Of a DNA stretch of 64,000 nucleotides, positions 41,867-50,730 are shown piece after piece. A model generated the notes under the pieces. It was given only the letters and a program-made list of their open reading frames with translations. It did not search any database and was not told the origin of the DNA. Made by a program: the position numbers and the translations under genes. Source of the stretch: JBBIQV01 sp964555285 (GTDB taxonomy: Bacteria > Nitrospirota > Nitrospiria > Nitrospirales > Nitrospiraceae); assembly GCA_964555285.1 (NCBI GenBank), contig CAZKRM010000009.1, positions 40,535 to 104,534 on the forward strand, written 5' to 3'. Every line of letters starts with the position of its first letter. The stretch's first letter is position 1.

Positions 41867-44521
41867 TCATATCGTGTGTGCCGGTCCGTTCTCACACCGG
41901 CGCACTTCTCCTCTCGTGGCATCGACAACCACGCGCTCGCCATCCCTGAGCAGGCATGTCACGTCGCGAATATTGGCCACTGTCGGCAGCCCGTACTCCC
42001 GCGCGATGATGGCGCCGTGAGACAGCATGCCGCCCATTTCTGCGACGAGTCCGGCGGCGAGGCTGAACAGCGGCGCCATGCCCGGATCGATGACCGGCGT
42101 CACCATGATGTCTCCCGGTTTCACCTTCGCGAGATCGTCCGGTGACAAGACGCGACGGACCGGCCCTTCGGCCGAGCCGGCACCGATCGGGATGCCATGC
42201 AACGTGCGATCATTCTCGGTCGGTCTATTCGATGCGAGAGCCGGCTCTTCAACCGACGAGAGAAAGTCCGGCACCGTGTGCTCGGCCTGCTCCCGCCGTT
42301 CCGCGCGCCGCGCTGAGACGACGTTCGTCCATGCTCGATCTGGATCAGCGACAGCCGTTCGCACTTCGTCCGCCGTCAGAAGGAAGATATCTTCCGGGGA
42401 CTGGATGCGTCCCTGCGCAGCCCACTGCGTCCCCAGGGTGAAGAGGAGCCTGCGGACCGCGGCCAAAAAATACATGAGATGGTGGCGGTTCGCTTCACGC
42501 AAGGCGAGATAGCGACAGAGCCGCCGGTACCAATACGAGAAGACAATCCAGGAAGGCCGCCGCCGGCCCAATGTGGCACGGATCTCACGGAGCGCACCAT
42601 CTCGCGCACCCGCTTGTTGCCGCTGGACCTCTGCCACCGATCGTGTGGGTGGCGTCCGCACATGGACACGAATGACCCCCAGCACGTACTCCGGCTGCTC
42701 GGCAACGCGCGGCACCGCAAGGTCGGATTCACCGATGGCCCGATGACCATACTCTTCAAGGTAGGCATCGCACGCGTGAAGGAAACGAGTGCCGTTCAAT
42801 TTGACTCGATACTGATCCGGCTGCCACGGCTCTGCGAAGAAGAAGGTCCGCGCGGTCGGCTCTTGTCGCGCGATCTCGGCCAGTTCGACCACGCGGAGGA
42901 TTTGCAGGGCACTAATGACCGTGCCTCGTCCTTGCAGCGCGGCGTTGAGCAGCGGTCGCCAATCCTGTCCGAGCCATCGTTCAAGCAGATACTGCAACGC
43001 CTGAAGACATTGCCCGACTCCGGCGACGATGGCAAAGGTCAGGTCCCTTTCTTTCAGCCTTTGACCCAGACGATCCATCCACGCCAGCAGTTCATGAGGA
43101 GCGAGCGTCCCCAACATGGCTCGTTCAGCAGCCGCTGCCATGGCCTTCATCTCGGCAAACCAGGCCGGCGCGCATGTCACCGCCCGTCTCATCTTCCACA
43201 TCATCAGCACGCCGGCTCGCGCGAGCTTCCACCAGGGAAGCGGCGGAGGAAGTTCAGCAGGCAGATGCGCCTGCCCACCCATCTGATCCGTGACGAGGGC
43301 GGGGTTGCCCCCAAGTTGCGCCACGAACGATTGGAACAGCGTCACGTTGATAAAGGGCCGCCCGTGAATTACTCTTACCGAAGAAACCCCCGGCGGGATC
43401 ACACAGCCGAGCCGGCGGTAATGGCTCAGAATGCTGTCCTCCATAAACTCATCGAGAAACGACAGCCCCAGCGGGCTGGGCAACTCCGGCAGGGTTTCCT
43501 TGAAGTTGGCACGCGACCATTCATACGCCTCGGGAGTGAGGCCGCGCGTCGTGGGTAGAGTTGAAATCGGCCTCGCCTGTAATAGCCAGAGCCCCATCCG
43601 ATCGATCGCCCATTCAATATCGACCGGCTGATCCATCATCTGCTCGACTCTCTTCGTGAGCATTGCCAGATGTCTGAGGTCCGGCTCTCTGACGGCCGGC
43701 TCTTTCTGAATCTCATCCGGAACCGGCTCGTCACGCACACCGGCGGTCGTGACCACTCTGCGGGTCCGCTTCTGTGCAATGGTGTGTTCAATCACTCGAA
43801 CGGCTGAGGAGCCATCGCCGGCACTCACCGCCATGACATACTGATCGGGTGTCACGACGCCGGAGACGAGCGGCTCCCCGAGCCCCCAGACGGCATTCAC
43901 CACCACGACGTCGCTCCGACCGGTCACCGGGTGGCGAGAGTAGGCGACGCCCGCAGCCATTGGGGTGAGAAGTGGCTGGATCACGACGGCCATTGAAGGC
44001 GGGGCCTTGAACGTCGCCCGTTGCCGGTACGCAAATGCCGTCTCGGTCCAGAGCGACGCCCAACAGGCGCAGATGGCACGCGGTAGCTCCTCCAGCGGCA
44101 CGCCAAGGAGTGTTCGATAGACCCCGGCAAAGGAGGTTCGGCTGCCGTCTTCAGTCGTCGCTGATGAACGCACAGCCCAGAGACACTGGCCTTGGGTGGG
44201 AAGCTCCCGATCGAGGTGGCTCACCCCGGCGTAGAGCGCATCGGTCATTGAGCGCGGGAGGATGAGGGCTTCGAGGCGCTGCCGATATTCCACCGACATG
44301 TGCTGACGGTCGGCCTGCGGTGCCTGCTCCAGCCTGGCCCACCGGTCGTTCGCATCAAATCCAGTCTGACGCAGCGCGTGCTGGTAGGCCGCGGTGGTCA
44401 GGCAGATGCCCGGCGGCACAGGGAACCCGTGCATGATCAAGCGGGCTAGGCCAGCCGCCTTGCCTCCGACCACAGCAGGGTCATGGCACAGTTCAAGCGG
44501 CAGCACGAATGGCGTGGCCAT
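41867..44521 (-). CDS. PEP synthase/rifampicin-phosphotransferase-like enzyme
   Basis: 884 residues with three modules: N-terminal ATP-grasp PPDK/PpsA domain (GGKAAGLARLIMHGFPVPPG at 18-37, then AVRSSATTEDG, and RPISTLPTTRG), a long central domain without clear PEP-binding barrel signature, and a C-terminal swivelling phosphohistidine domain (GGMLSHGAIIARE, His835). This order resembles rifampicin phosphotransferase (Rph), which uses ATP to phosphorylate its substrate through the His domain, more than PpsA. The substrate is unknown. It is nine bases downstream of glycerate 2-kinase on the same strand. Confidence 0.82.
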   Translation of the reverse strand: MATPFVLPLELCHDPAVVGGKAAGLARLIMHGFPVPPGICLTTAAYQHALRQTGFDANDRWARLEQAPQADRQHMSVEYRQRLEALILPRSMTDALYAGVSHLDRELPTQGQCLWAVRSSATTEDGSRTSFAGVYRTLLGVPLEELPRAICACWASLWTETAFAYRQRATFKAPPSMAVVIQPLLTPMAAGVAYSRHPVTGRSDVVVVNAVWGLGEPLVSGVVTPDQYVMAVSAGDGSSAVRVIEHTIAQKRTRRVVTTAGVRDEPVPDEIQKEPAVREPDLRHLAMLTKRVEQMMDQPVDIEWAIDRMGLWLLQARPISTLPTTRGLTPEAYEWSRANFKETLPELPSPLGLSFLDEFMEDSILSHYRRLGCVIPPGVSSVRVIHGRPFINVTLFQSFVAQLGGNPALVTDQMGGQAHLPAELPPPLPWWKLARAGVLMMWKMRRAVTCAPAWFAEMKAMAAAAERAMLGTLAPHELLAWMDRLGQRLKERDLTFAIVAGVGQCLQALQYLLERWLGQDWRPLLNAALQGRGTVISALQILRVVELAEIARQEPTARTFFFAEPWQPDQYRVKLNGTRFLHACDAYLEEYGHRAIGESDLAVPRVAEQPEYVLGVIRVHVRTPPTRSVAEVQRQQAGARDGALREIRATLGRRRPSWIVFSYWYRRLCRYLALREANRHHLMYFLAAVRRLLFTLGTQWAAQGRIQSPEDIFLLTADEVRTAVADPDRAWTNVVSARRAERREQAEHTVPDFLSSVEEPALASNRPTENDRTLHGIPIGAGSAEGPVRRVLSPDDLAKVKPGDIMVTPVIDPGMAPLFSLAAGLVAEMGGMLSHGAIIAREYGLPTVANIRDVTCLLRDGERVVVDATRGEVRRCENGPAHTI

Positions 44522-44529
44522 GATGACAG

Positions 44530-45867
44530 CTACAAGGCGAGCAGGATGTAGAGATCGTTGACGTTTGTCCCGGTCGGCCCGGTCATGATGTGATTCCCGA
44601 GTTTCTTGAAGAAGCCGTAGCTGTCATTCTGATTCAATGCCCGGCGAGGGTCCAGCCCCAATCGCCTGGCGCGTGCCACGGTCTGGCCATCGGCTACGGC
44701 TCCCGCGACATCCGTCGGCCCATCTATGCCGTCGGTCCCGAAGCCGGCGACCCACACATGCTCCAACCCCTCGATCTCGATCGCGGCGGCCAACACAAAT
44801 TCTTGAGCCCGTCCGCCACGACCCTTCCCCCGAACGGTGACCGTCAATTCACCGCCGGCGATCACGCAACAGGGCCGCCGCCTGGTGGAATCCAATGCCG
44901 CAATCTCGCTCGCCGCGGCGACAAATGTACGCGCGGCCTCCTTGGCCTCCCCGGTGAACGTGGTTGAAAGCACGGTCGTGGCAAGCCCCGCTTCTCGTGC
45001 GGCCTGTGCCGCTGCCGTTACGGCCGCGACATTGTCGCCGATGATGTGATTGCGGACACGCCGGAACATCGCATCGCCGGGTTTCGGTGTCTCTGGGATT
45101 CGTCCCTGTCTCCCCTTCTGCAAATGCAGCCGAACTGCTCCAGGAACTTTCTCCCACAACCGGTACCGCCGCAGGATCGAGCAGGCATCCCGATACGTGC
45201 TGGGATCCGGTGCGGTGGGGCCTGAGCCGATCGACCCGAGATCGTTCCCGATCACATCGGAGAGGATCAGGCTGACGACTCGCGCCTTGGTCGCGGCGGC
45301 CAATCGTCCGCCCTTGATCATCGACAGGTGTGTTCGGACCTGGTTGACCTCCTGAATACTGGCCCCGTATTTGAGCAGCAGCGCCGTGATGTGCCGCTTG
45401 TTCGACAGTGAGACACCAGGAACCGGCACAGGGAGCAGGCTGGATGCCCCGCCGGACAGGAGCACGACCAGGAGGTCATCGGCAGTGAGCGTGCGGACGA
45501 GTGCCAGCATGCCGGTGCCGGCTCGCTGGCCTGCTCGGTCAGGAAGGGGATGTCCGGCCTCAAGCAACCTGACTCGCTTTGTTGGCACGGTCTGGATACG
45601 CTTCACGACAACCAGCCCGCCGTCCAGCCGACGCCCGAGGAGCCGTTCGAGAGCAAGCGCCATGCTGGCTGAGGCTTTGCCGGCCCCCACCGCGAGGATG
45701 CGGGACCGACGGCGGATATCATACACCCGCCTTCCGACGTGTAGCTCATCGCCCGCTCGCGTCACGTAGCGGGATACTGCCTGGGAAGGGTCCGCTGCGC
45801 TGAGACCCGCTGCACACAACCGGCGAAGCAGCATGCGGGATCGAGGATGATGCACACCGATCTGCAT
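44530..45867 (-). CDS. Glycerate 2-kinase (DUF4147/MOFRL family)
   Basis: 445 residues. The MOFRL/GckA signatures are present: VGAGKASASMALALERLLG (about 57-75), GGASSLLPVP, RTHLSMIKGGRLA, VLSDVIGNDLGSIGSGPT, GGELTVTVRGKGRGGRAQEFVLAAAIE, and FGTDGIDGPTDVAGA. It phosphorylates D-glycerate to 2-phosphoglycerate. It precedes the Rph-like gene by eight bases, so the pair may share a pathway (2-phosphoglycerate and PEP are linked by enolase). Confidence 0.92.
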   Translation of the reverse strand: MQIGVHHPRSRMLLRRLCAAGLSAADPSQAVSRYVTRAGDELHVGRRVYDIRRRSRILAVGAGKASASMALALERLLGRRLDGGLVVVKRIQTVPTKRVRLLEAGHPLPDRAGQRAGTGMLALVRTLTADDLLVVLLSGGASSLLPVPVPGVSLSNKRHITALLLKYGASIQEVNQVRTHLSMIKGGRLAAATKARVVSLILSDVIGNDLGSIGSGPTAPDPSTYRDACSILRRYRLWEKVPGAVRLHLQKGRQGRIPETPKPGDAMFRRVRNHIIGDNVAAVTAAAQAAREAGLATTVLSTTFTGEAKEAARTFVAAASEIAALDSTRRRPCCVIAGGELTVTVRGKGRGGRAQEFVLAAAIEIEGLEHVWVAGFGTDGIDGPTDVAGAVADGQTVARARRLGLDPRRALNQNDSYGFFKKLGNHIMTGPTGTNVNDLYILLAL

Positions 45868-45880
45868 CGGGTGAAGAACG

Positions 45881-46960
45881 TTACGGAGTCTTGTCCTGTT
45901 TGAAGCAGTGGTTGGGGCAGGTTTGTCGAGGCACCTTGAGGGAATAGGTGCCCTTCGGCAGGTAGTCTTTCTTGTACTCGGGGTTCAGCATCTTGAGCTC
46001 CAGGAAATAGGTGCCGAACTCCTCGGCAATGGAGGTGAGTTGGCGCTGTGCCTCCTTGATCGTGACGGTGACCGTTTCGGTTTCCAACGTCGTATACAAA
46101 TCCTTCTTCGTGAGTCCCAGATACCGCTCGGGCTGGGAGTAAATTTCCTTGGCGGCGATGATGCGGGGGACATAGCGCATGGTCTCTCGCGGACCGTGCA
46201 TCTTCCAATAGTCCGTGATCTTTTGTTCTTTCAGGAGTTTCCTGACCCGGTCTTCCCCCGCATTGTAGGACGCCATGGCGAGAAACCAGTCTCCTTGAAA
46301 CTGCTTCAAGTACCGGAGGTACTTGATGGCCGCCTCGGTCGACATTTCGAGATTGCGCCGCTCGTCCCGATACTGATCGCTTTTGAGGTGATAGCGTTTC
46401 CCCGTTGACCCGATGAATTGCCACGGCCCTGACGCCTTCGCTCGCGAGTACGCGGCCGACACGCATTTGCTTTCCACGAGCAGCATGTACTTCAGGTCGT
46501 CGGGGAGGCCGGCTTCTGCCAGTTGCTTCTCCACCGGCGCGAAACATCGGCCCGTCCGTTTGGCTAAAATGATGCTCTCGCCCTGGTCTTCAAGGAATTG
46601 GTAGAACTCGTATTCGATCCGCTCGCGCACCTGCCAGTTGTCGAGCGGCACGGGCTGGCCGGCGAAGGTGAGTTTCTCCGGCAGCTTGAACGAACTCAGA
46701 AAAAAGCGTTCGCCCTCGCGCTTGATCTCCGGCAGGATGACGAGGCGATCTTCCGACTCCGGCACCTCTTCGAGCACCTCAGGTGGAACCTGCTCAAGCT
46801 CCGTTCCCTCATTCCCTCCGTTGGTCTTACTCGGAGCGGACGTTCCGCCGGTGTCTGTCGGTCTCTTGTCGTTGGCGGACTCGGCCCCGACCGGGAGAGG
46901 ACTCGCTGTCAATACCGTGAGCCAGGACAGGAGCAAAACAACTACCAACCGTGCATTCAT
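45881..46960 (-). CDS. Lytic murein transglycosylase (MltD/SLT-like)
   Basis: 359 residues; signal peptide (hydrophobic residues 5-25), a Thr/Pro-rich linker, then a GH23 lysozyme-like domain. Catalytic glutamate E163 lies in MLLVESKCVS, followed by SRAKASGPWQFIGSTGKRY, and MASYNAGEDRVRKLL, the conserved SLT/MltD motifs. Family members cut glycan strands to anhydro-muramyl ends in the periplasm. No LysM repeats are present at the C-terminus, unlike E. coli MltD. It lies upstream of and 14 bases from the glycerate kinase gene on the same strand. Confidence 0.92.
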   Translation of the reverse strand: MNARLVVVLLLSWLTVLTASPLPVGAESANDKRPTDTGGTSAPSKTNGGNEGTELEQVPPEVLEEVPESEDRLVILPEIKREGERFFLSSFKLPEKLTFAGQPVPLDNWQVRERIEYEFYQFLEDQGESIILAKRTGRCFAPVEKQLAEAGLPDDLKYMLLVESKCVSAAYSRAKASGPWQFIGSTGKRYHLKSDQYRDERRNLEMSTEAAIKYLRYLKQFQGDWFLAMASYNAGEDRVRKLLKEQKITDYWKMHGPRETMRYVPRIIAAKEIYSQPERYLGLTKKDLYTTLETETVTVTIKEAQRQLTSIAEEFGTYFLELKMLNPEYKKDYLPKGTYSLKVPRQTCPNHCFKQDKTP

Positions 46961-47037
46961 TCTGAAACCTTTCTGTGGGTGACGACCCGCTTCATACGCC
47001 CATGGTCGGAGGTTCGGTTCATGCTAGACTGGCGGGC

Positions 47038-47724
47038 ATGGTCACGCTGCCTCTACTGAATGCCCGCATCACCGAGTGTACCAGATGCCCGCGATTGGTG
47101 GCATATCGCCACACCGTGGCTCTGGCGAAGCGCCGCCAGTTTCAAGACTGGACCTACTGGGGACGTCCGGTTCCCGGGTTCGGAGATCCCCGCGCGCAGT
47201 TGTACATCTTGGGTTTGGCCCCCGCCGCTCATGGAGGCAATCGGACCGGTCGTGTCTTCACCGGAGACCGAAGCGGAGACTGGCTGTATGAAGCGCTGCA
47301 TCGGTTTGGATTCGCCAATCAGGCCGAGTCCGCTCACCGGAACGATGGACTGCGCCTGACGAACTGCTATATCGGCGCCGTGGTCCGTTGCGCTCCTCCT
47401 GCCAACAAACCGCTCCGTGAGGAATTTGATGCCTGCCGCCCGTTCGTGCAGGAAGAGCTTGTCTTACTCCGACGCGTGCGCGTCGTCGTGACGCTGGGCA
47501 AGATCGCGTTCGATCACTACCTAAAAAGCTGCCGGGAACGTGGTCGCATCATCCCCAAACCGACCCCGGCGTTTCACCACGGAGCGTTGTACGACTTGCC
47601 CTGGGGCATCACGCTGATCGGCTCCTACCATCCCAGCCAACAGAATACGTTTACCGGCACACTGACTCGCCGCATGTTCCACTCCGTATTCCGGCTGGCC
47701 GCGCAGCGACTCGACCGGCGCTAA
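47038..47724 (+). CDS. Uracil-DNA glycosylase, family 5 (UDGb)
   Basis: 228 residues from the ATG 47038. An Fe-S-type ITECTRCPRLV cysteine pattern near residues 10-20, GLAPAAHGGNRTGRVFTGDRSGD (motif 1), and SYHPSQQNTFTG (motif 3) are the family 5 signature, where motif 1 lacks the polar catalytic Asn/Asp of family 1. It excises uracil and some deaminated purines from DNA. It ends four bases before the convergent aldolase. Confidence 0.93.
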   Translation: MVTLPLLNARITECTRCPRLVAYRHTVALAKRRQFQDWTYWGRPVPGFGDPRAQLYILGLAPAAHGGNRTGRVFTGDRSGDWLYEALHRFGFANQAESAHRNDGLRLTNCYIGAVVRCAPPANKPLREEFDACRPFVQEELVLLRRVRVVVTLGKIAFDHYLKSCRERGRIIPKPTPAFHHGALYDLPWGITLIGSYHPSQQNTFTGTLTRRMFHSVFRLAAQRLDRR

Positions 47725-47727
47725 ACG

Positions 47728-48375
47728 TTACTTTCTGCCTTGCGCGTCCCAATCAGCCAGAAATTTCTTCAGCCCGGCATCCGTGAGCGGATGCTTGACC
47801 AGTTGCTGGAAGACGCTGTATGGCATGGTGCAGATGTGCCCACCTGCTAATGCGGCTTCCACGACATGCTGCGGATGGCGGACACTCGCCACCAAGACCA
47901 ATGTTTTGTAGTCGTAATTGCGATAGATCGTGACGATCTGACGGATCAACTCCATGCCGTTGGAGCTGACGTCATCGAGTCGGCCGATGAACGGAGAGAC
48001 GCACCAGGCTCCTGCTTTCGCCGCCAGCAACGCCTGTGTGGGCGAGAAGCAGAGGGTCACGTTCACGCGGATTCCCTCTGCAGCCAGCCGCTTGGTCGCC
48101 TTGAGGCCTTCCGGAATCAACGGACACTTGACCACAATATTCTTGTGAATGTTGGCCAACTCTCGCCCCTCTTTTACCATCGCATCCGCTTCGACGCTCA
48201 CCACTTCCGCACTGATCGGACCATCGACGATGTTGCACACTTCGAGCAACATGTCACGGAAGCTTCGGCCCTCCTTGGCCACGAGCGACGGGTTGGTCGT
48301 CACGCCGTCCACCAGGCCTAGACTCGCGGCCTCCTGAATCTCCTTCACATTGGCCGTATCCAGATAGATCTTCAT
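47728..48375 (-). CDS. Fructose-6-phosphate aldolase / transaldolase (small TalA-like)
   Basis: 215 residues, the length of the small TalC/FSA class, not the 320-residue TalB. The Schiff-base lysine is K83 in NIVVKCPLIPEG; MKIYLDTANV and DGVTTNPSLV start the barrel, and SPFIGRLDD and VLVASVRHPQHV follow. Whether it acts as transaldolase (with zwf, pentose-phosphate) or as fructose-6-phosphate aldolase cannot be told by eye. The transaldolase subclass often keeps a Phe, not Tyr, at the FSA-specific position; not resolved here. Confidence 0.92.
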   Translation of the reverse strand: MKIYLDTANVKEIQEAASLGLVDGVTTNPSLVAKEGRSFRDMLLEVCNIVDGPISAEVVSVEADAMVKEGRELANIHKNIVVKCPLIPEGLKATKRLAAEGIRVNVTLCFSPTQALLAAKAGAWCVSPFIGRLDDVSSNGMELIRQIVTIYRNYDYKTLVLVASVRHPQHVVEAALAGGHICTMPYSVFQQLVKHPLTDAGLKKFLADWDAQGRK

Positions 48376-48485
48376 AGCGGGTTCCTTTCATTCATATTGA
48401 GAACCACACAGAGCCTCATCGCTCTATCGGTTATTCCTACCACATCTAAAGATCGCGGCATGATGATGAACGTCAACCGACTGGT

Positions 48486-48514
48486 TTGACAGTCGTTCTA
48501 GTGAAGGTTAGAAT
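48486..48514 (+). promoter_or_regulatory. Near-consensus sigma-70 promoter
   Basis: TTGACA (48486-48491), 17-base spacer, TAGAAT (48509-48514): one mismatch to consensus in the -10. It lies about 65 bases before the lipoprotein ATG at 48583. Confidence 0.8.
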
Positions 48515-48582
48515 CAGCACGATTCGCGCGCAGTTGCCGTTCTTATTGCCTGTGACTCGAACCATCGCCAGGAGACCGCTCC

Positions 48583-48894
48583 ATGACACGACCGATGTGG
48601 CTGTTTCTGTTCCCCGTGCTGCTGCTCACGGCTTGCAGCAGCAACCCTTACCTCGAAGCGTCCTTGAAGCCGGCCGAGCTTCAGGGAAAGGACAAAGCCT
48701 GGTTCGAAAAGAACTGGGGCGCCCCCGATGGAAAATCGCCCCGGTTCTTCGGCGGCGAAACCTGGACCTACTACCGGATCGCCGGCGGCAAGTCCGGCCC
48801 ACCGATGTTTAATTTCTCGCCGAATCAGTGCCAGATCACGCTGAAGTTCGACAAGGAAGAGAAGTTGTCGGACTACAGTTACTCCGGCTGCTAG
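48583..48894 (+). CDS. Small lipoprotein of unknown function
   Basis: 103 residues with signal peptide and lipobox LLTAC (Cys about residue 18). The mature part has EKNWGAPDGKSPRFFGGETWTYYRIAGG, reminiscent of SmpA/OmlA-like small lipoproteins in which a WG-P turn precedes a beta sheet; no firm family. It is driven by the strong promoter upstream. Its TAG overlaps the stop of the convergent YHS-like gene by four bases. Confidence 0.75.
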   Translation: MTRPMWLFLFPVLLLTACSSNPYLEASLKPAELQGKDKAWFEKNWGAPDGKSPRFFGGETWTYYRIAGGKSGPPMFNFSPNQCQITLKFDKEEKLSDYSYSGC

Positions 48895-49142
48895 CTCGAC
48901 AACTGCTTCTGAAACTCCTGGGCGCAATGACGACTGCAGAAAAAATACGTCTGCCCACCGATCTGCTCCGACACAGCCGACCCTCGAGGCACGAACACAT
49001 GACACACCGGGTCCTGAACCATCTGGTTCTGGTCCTTGGCCAGCCGGCCCTTCCCTCCAGAGCCTGTAAATTCTCGGATTGCACTGCGAACCAGAAAATA
49101 CAGCACCACCAGGAGGGCGGATATCAGCAACAACCTATACAT
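48891..49142 (-). CDS. Membrane-anchored YHS/TRASH-like metal-binding protein
   Basis: 83 residues from ATG 49142 (AGGAACCACA upstream). One N-terminal membrane helix (residues about 3-20) and a C-terminal domain with MVQDPVCHVFVPRGSAVSEQIGGQTYFFCSRHC, which is the YHS/TRASH pattern (two or three Cys, with CSRHC binding metal such as copper or iron). Likely a periplasmic or cytoplasmic-face metal-binding protein. It converges on the lipoprotein gene. Confidence 0.8.
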   Translation of the reverse strand: MYRLLLISALLVVLYFLVRSAIREFTGSGGKGRLAKDQNQMVQDPVCHVFVPRGSAVSEQIGGQTYFFCSRHCAQEFQKQLSS

Positions 49143-49335
49143 TGTGGTTCCTATTCTAACGTCCACAATCCTATGGGAGGCCTGCCTCCCTGTCAAGAAC
49201 GGGGCGACGATCGGATCGTAGTCCTCATGCGTTCCATCGGATTCGCACAGGGCCCGAACGACCTACTTATTTATCGAAGGAGGTAGTGCTTCAGGAGGAT
49301 AGTTTCACTGCCAGGCTGATGTTATATATTGCCTC

Positions 49336-49488
49336 ATGCATACATGTGATAAATGCCGTGGGACAATGTTGCCGGAACGAGCGGTTGATCTGAATGCTGG
49401 TTTAGCGATTACCGTGTTAGCATGTTTAAACTGTGGCCGTCGCAAAGCCACAGACGCTGAACCGAGACCGATCACGGCAAGACATTGA
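49336..49488 (+). CDS. Tiny CxxC/CLNCG zinc-ribbon protein
   Basis: 50 residues, MHTCDKCRGTMLPERAVDL then VLACLNCGRRK: two CxxC pairs spaced 25 residues as in zinc ribbons. Its motif pattern (CxKCxGxM..ER, CLNCG) is the same as that of the 62-residue protein at 6779, so these are probably paralogues. It is AT-richer than its neighbours and ends 11 bases before the next small gene. No strong ribosome site at the correct distance. Confidence 0.5.
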   Translation: MHTCDKCRGTMLPERAVDLNAGLAITVLACLNCGRRKATDAEPRPITARH

Positions 49489-49498
49489 TCCCTTGGCT

Positions 49499-49708
49499 AT
49501 GACTCAAACTCAGCCGCTCACATACGATGAGCACAAGGCTGCTGAAGCGGCCTTTCAAGGACTGCCGCTGGATCCGGCCTGGACGAACAAGGCCCAAGCG
49601 ATCTATCACGGCATCCGGGAAGCCATGTCGGTGCGCGATGCGCAACGCATGGCGGCCGCCGTGGCGAAGCGTGCCCCTTCTTACGATTGCGAACCTGTCT
49701 TGTCCTGA
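49499..49708 (+). CDS. Small conserved-type protein (70 aa)
   Basis: From ATG 49499, MTQTQPLTYDEHKAAEAAFQGLPLDPAWTNKAQAIYHGI and on to the DAQRMA region. The pattern TYDExKAAEAAFxGLPxxPxW is a recurrent small-protein family in Nitrospira and some Proteobacteria; function unknown. A longer in-frame start at 49433 runs into the preceding CxxC gene and is rejected. Confidence 0.7.
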   Translation: MTQTQPLTYDEHKAAEAAFQGLPLDPAWTNKAQAIYHGIREAMSVRDAQRMAAAVAKRAPSYDCEPVLS

Positions 49709-49897
49709 ACGCCGTCATGAAACCGCTCGTCGAGAGAATCGTGACTGTCCCGATGATCGCGTTCGTCTGCTGCACAACCTGCCACCGCCCGATCGGTTAG
49801 GCGAAAAGACAGGCTCCGATTGAGCGCCACTTGAGAGGGGAGCACCTTACAGAGAGATATCCGACAAGCTCGGAGTGGAAAGGCGCGGGACGCCTCG

Positions 49898-50701
49898 CTA
49901 CTTCAGGCTTAACACGTCCATCATGTCGTAAAGGCCGGGGGGCTGCCTCACGACCCACCTCGCTGCCCGCAGCGCGCCGCGAGCGAACGTGTCACGACTC
50001 TGCACCCGGTGGGTCACTTCGATCCGCTCTCCCATGCCGCCGAAGAGCACGGTGTGATCGCCGACAATATCTCCGGCACGGATCGTTTGAATCCCGATCT
50101 CGCCGTGCGTGCGCGCTCCGATCAGCCCCTTCCTGGCATAGACTCCGACCTGCCCCAGATCGCGGTTGACCGCTCGCGCCAACACTTCCGCCATCTTGAG
50201 CGCCGTCCCGCTCGGCGCATCTTTCTTGAGGCGGTGGTGGGCCTCGATCACCTCGATGTCGTACTCCTCACCGAGCGTCTTGGCCATTTCCGCAATCACC
50301 TTGAAGATCACGTTGACCCCGACGCTCATGTTCGGCGAGAACACGCAGGGAACCTGGCGCGCCAAACTTTTAAGTTCGTCCAACTCCTGTGGAGAAAAGC
50401 CCGTTGTGCCAATGACCATCGCGCGCCGATACTGAGCGATGGTCCGCAGATGGTCCAACGTCGAGGCGGGCGCCGAAAAGTCGATCACGACCTCGCCTCG
50501 CTCCATGAGCGACCCGAGGTCATCGGTGATAGGGATACCGGCGTGTCCGCAGCCGGCGGTTTCTCCGGCATCATCTCCCAGCGTGTGGTGGCCTTTGCTC
50601 TCCACGGCGCCCGAAAGAGTCAACGCGGTGGCGTCCTTGATGAGCGAGACAAGCCGGCACCCCATCCGACCAGCCGCCCCGGCCACAATCACCTTGATCA
50701 T
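49898..50701 (-). CDS. dapB: 4-hydroxy-tetrahydrodipicolinate reductase
   Basis: 267 residues. The Rossmann start IVAGAAGRMG (residues 5-14), IDFSAP, GTTGFS, FSPNMSVGVN, EAHHRLKKDAPSGTALKMAE (catalytic His and Lys) and the C-terminal THRVQSRDTFARGALRAARW are diagnostic. It reduces the DapA product with NADPH. It is 29 bases from dapA (upstream), so lysA, dapA and dapB are likely cotranscribed. Confidence 0.96.
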   Translation of the reverse strand: MIKVIVAGAAGRMGCRLVSLIKDATALTLSGAVESKGHHTLGDDAGETAGCGHAGIPITDDLGSLMERGEVVIDFSAPASTLDHLRTIAQYRRAMVIGTTGFSPQELDELKSLARQVPCVFSPNMSVGVNVIFKVIAEMAKTLGEEYDIEVIEAHHRLKKDAPSGTALKMAEVLARAVNRDLGQVGVYARKGLIGARTHGEIGIQTIRAGDIVGDHTVLFGGMGERIEVTHRVQSRDTFARGALRAARWVVRQPPGLYDMMDVLSLK

Positions 50702-50730
50702 GAGATACCCCTCGCCCCTTACGCCTGACG

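Noticed and set aside
45762..46547. 261-codon minus-strand frame overlapping the transglycosylase
   Set aside because: It is a shifted frame of the transglycosylase gene; the catalytic motifs are in the other frame.
49717..49800. 27-residue frame with CCTTCHRP
   Set aside because: Too short and without a ribosome site or a paralogue in this window.
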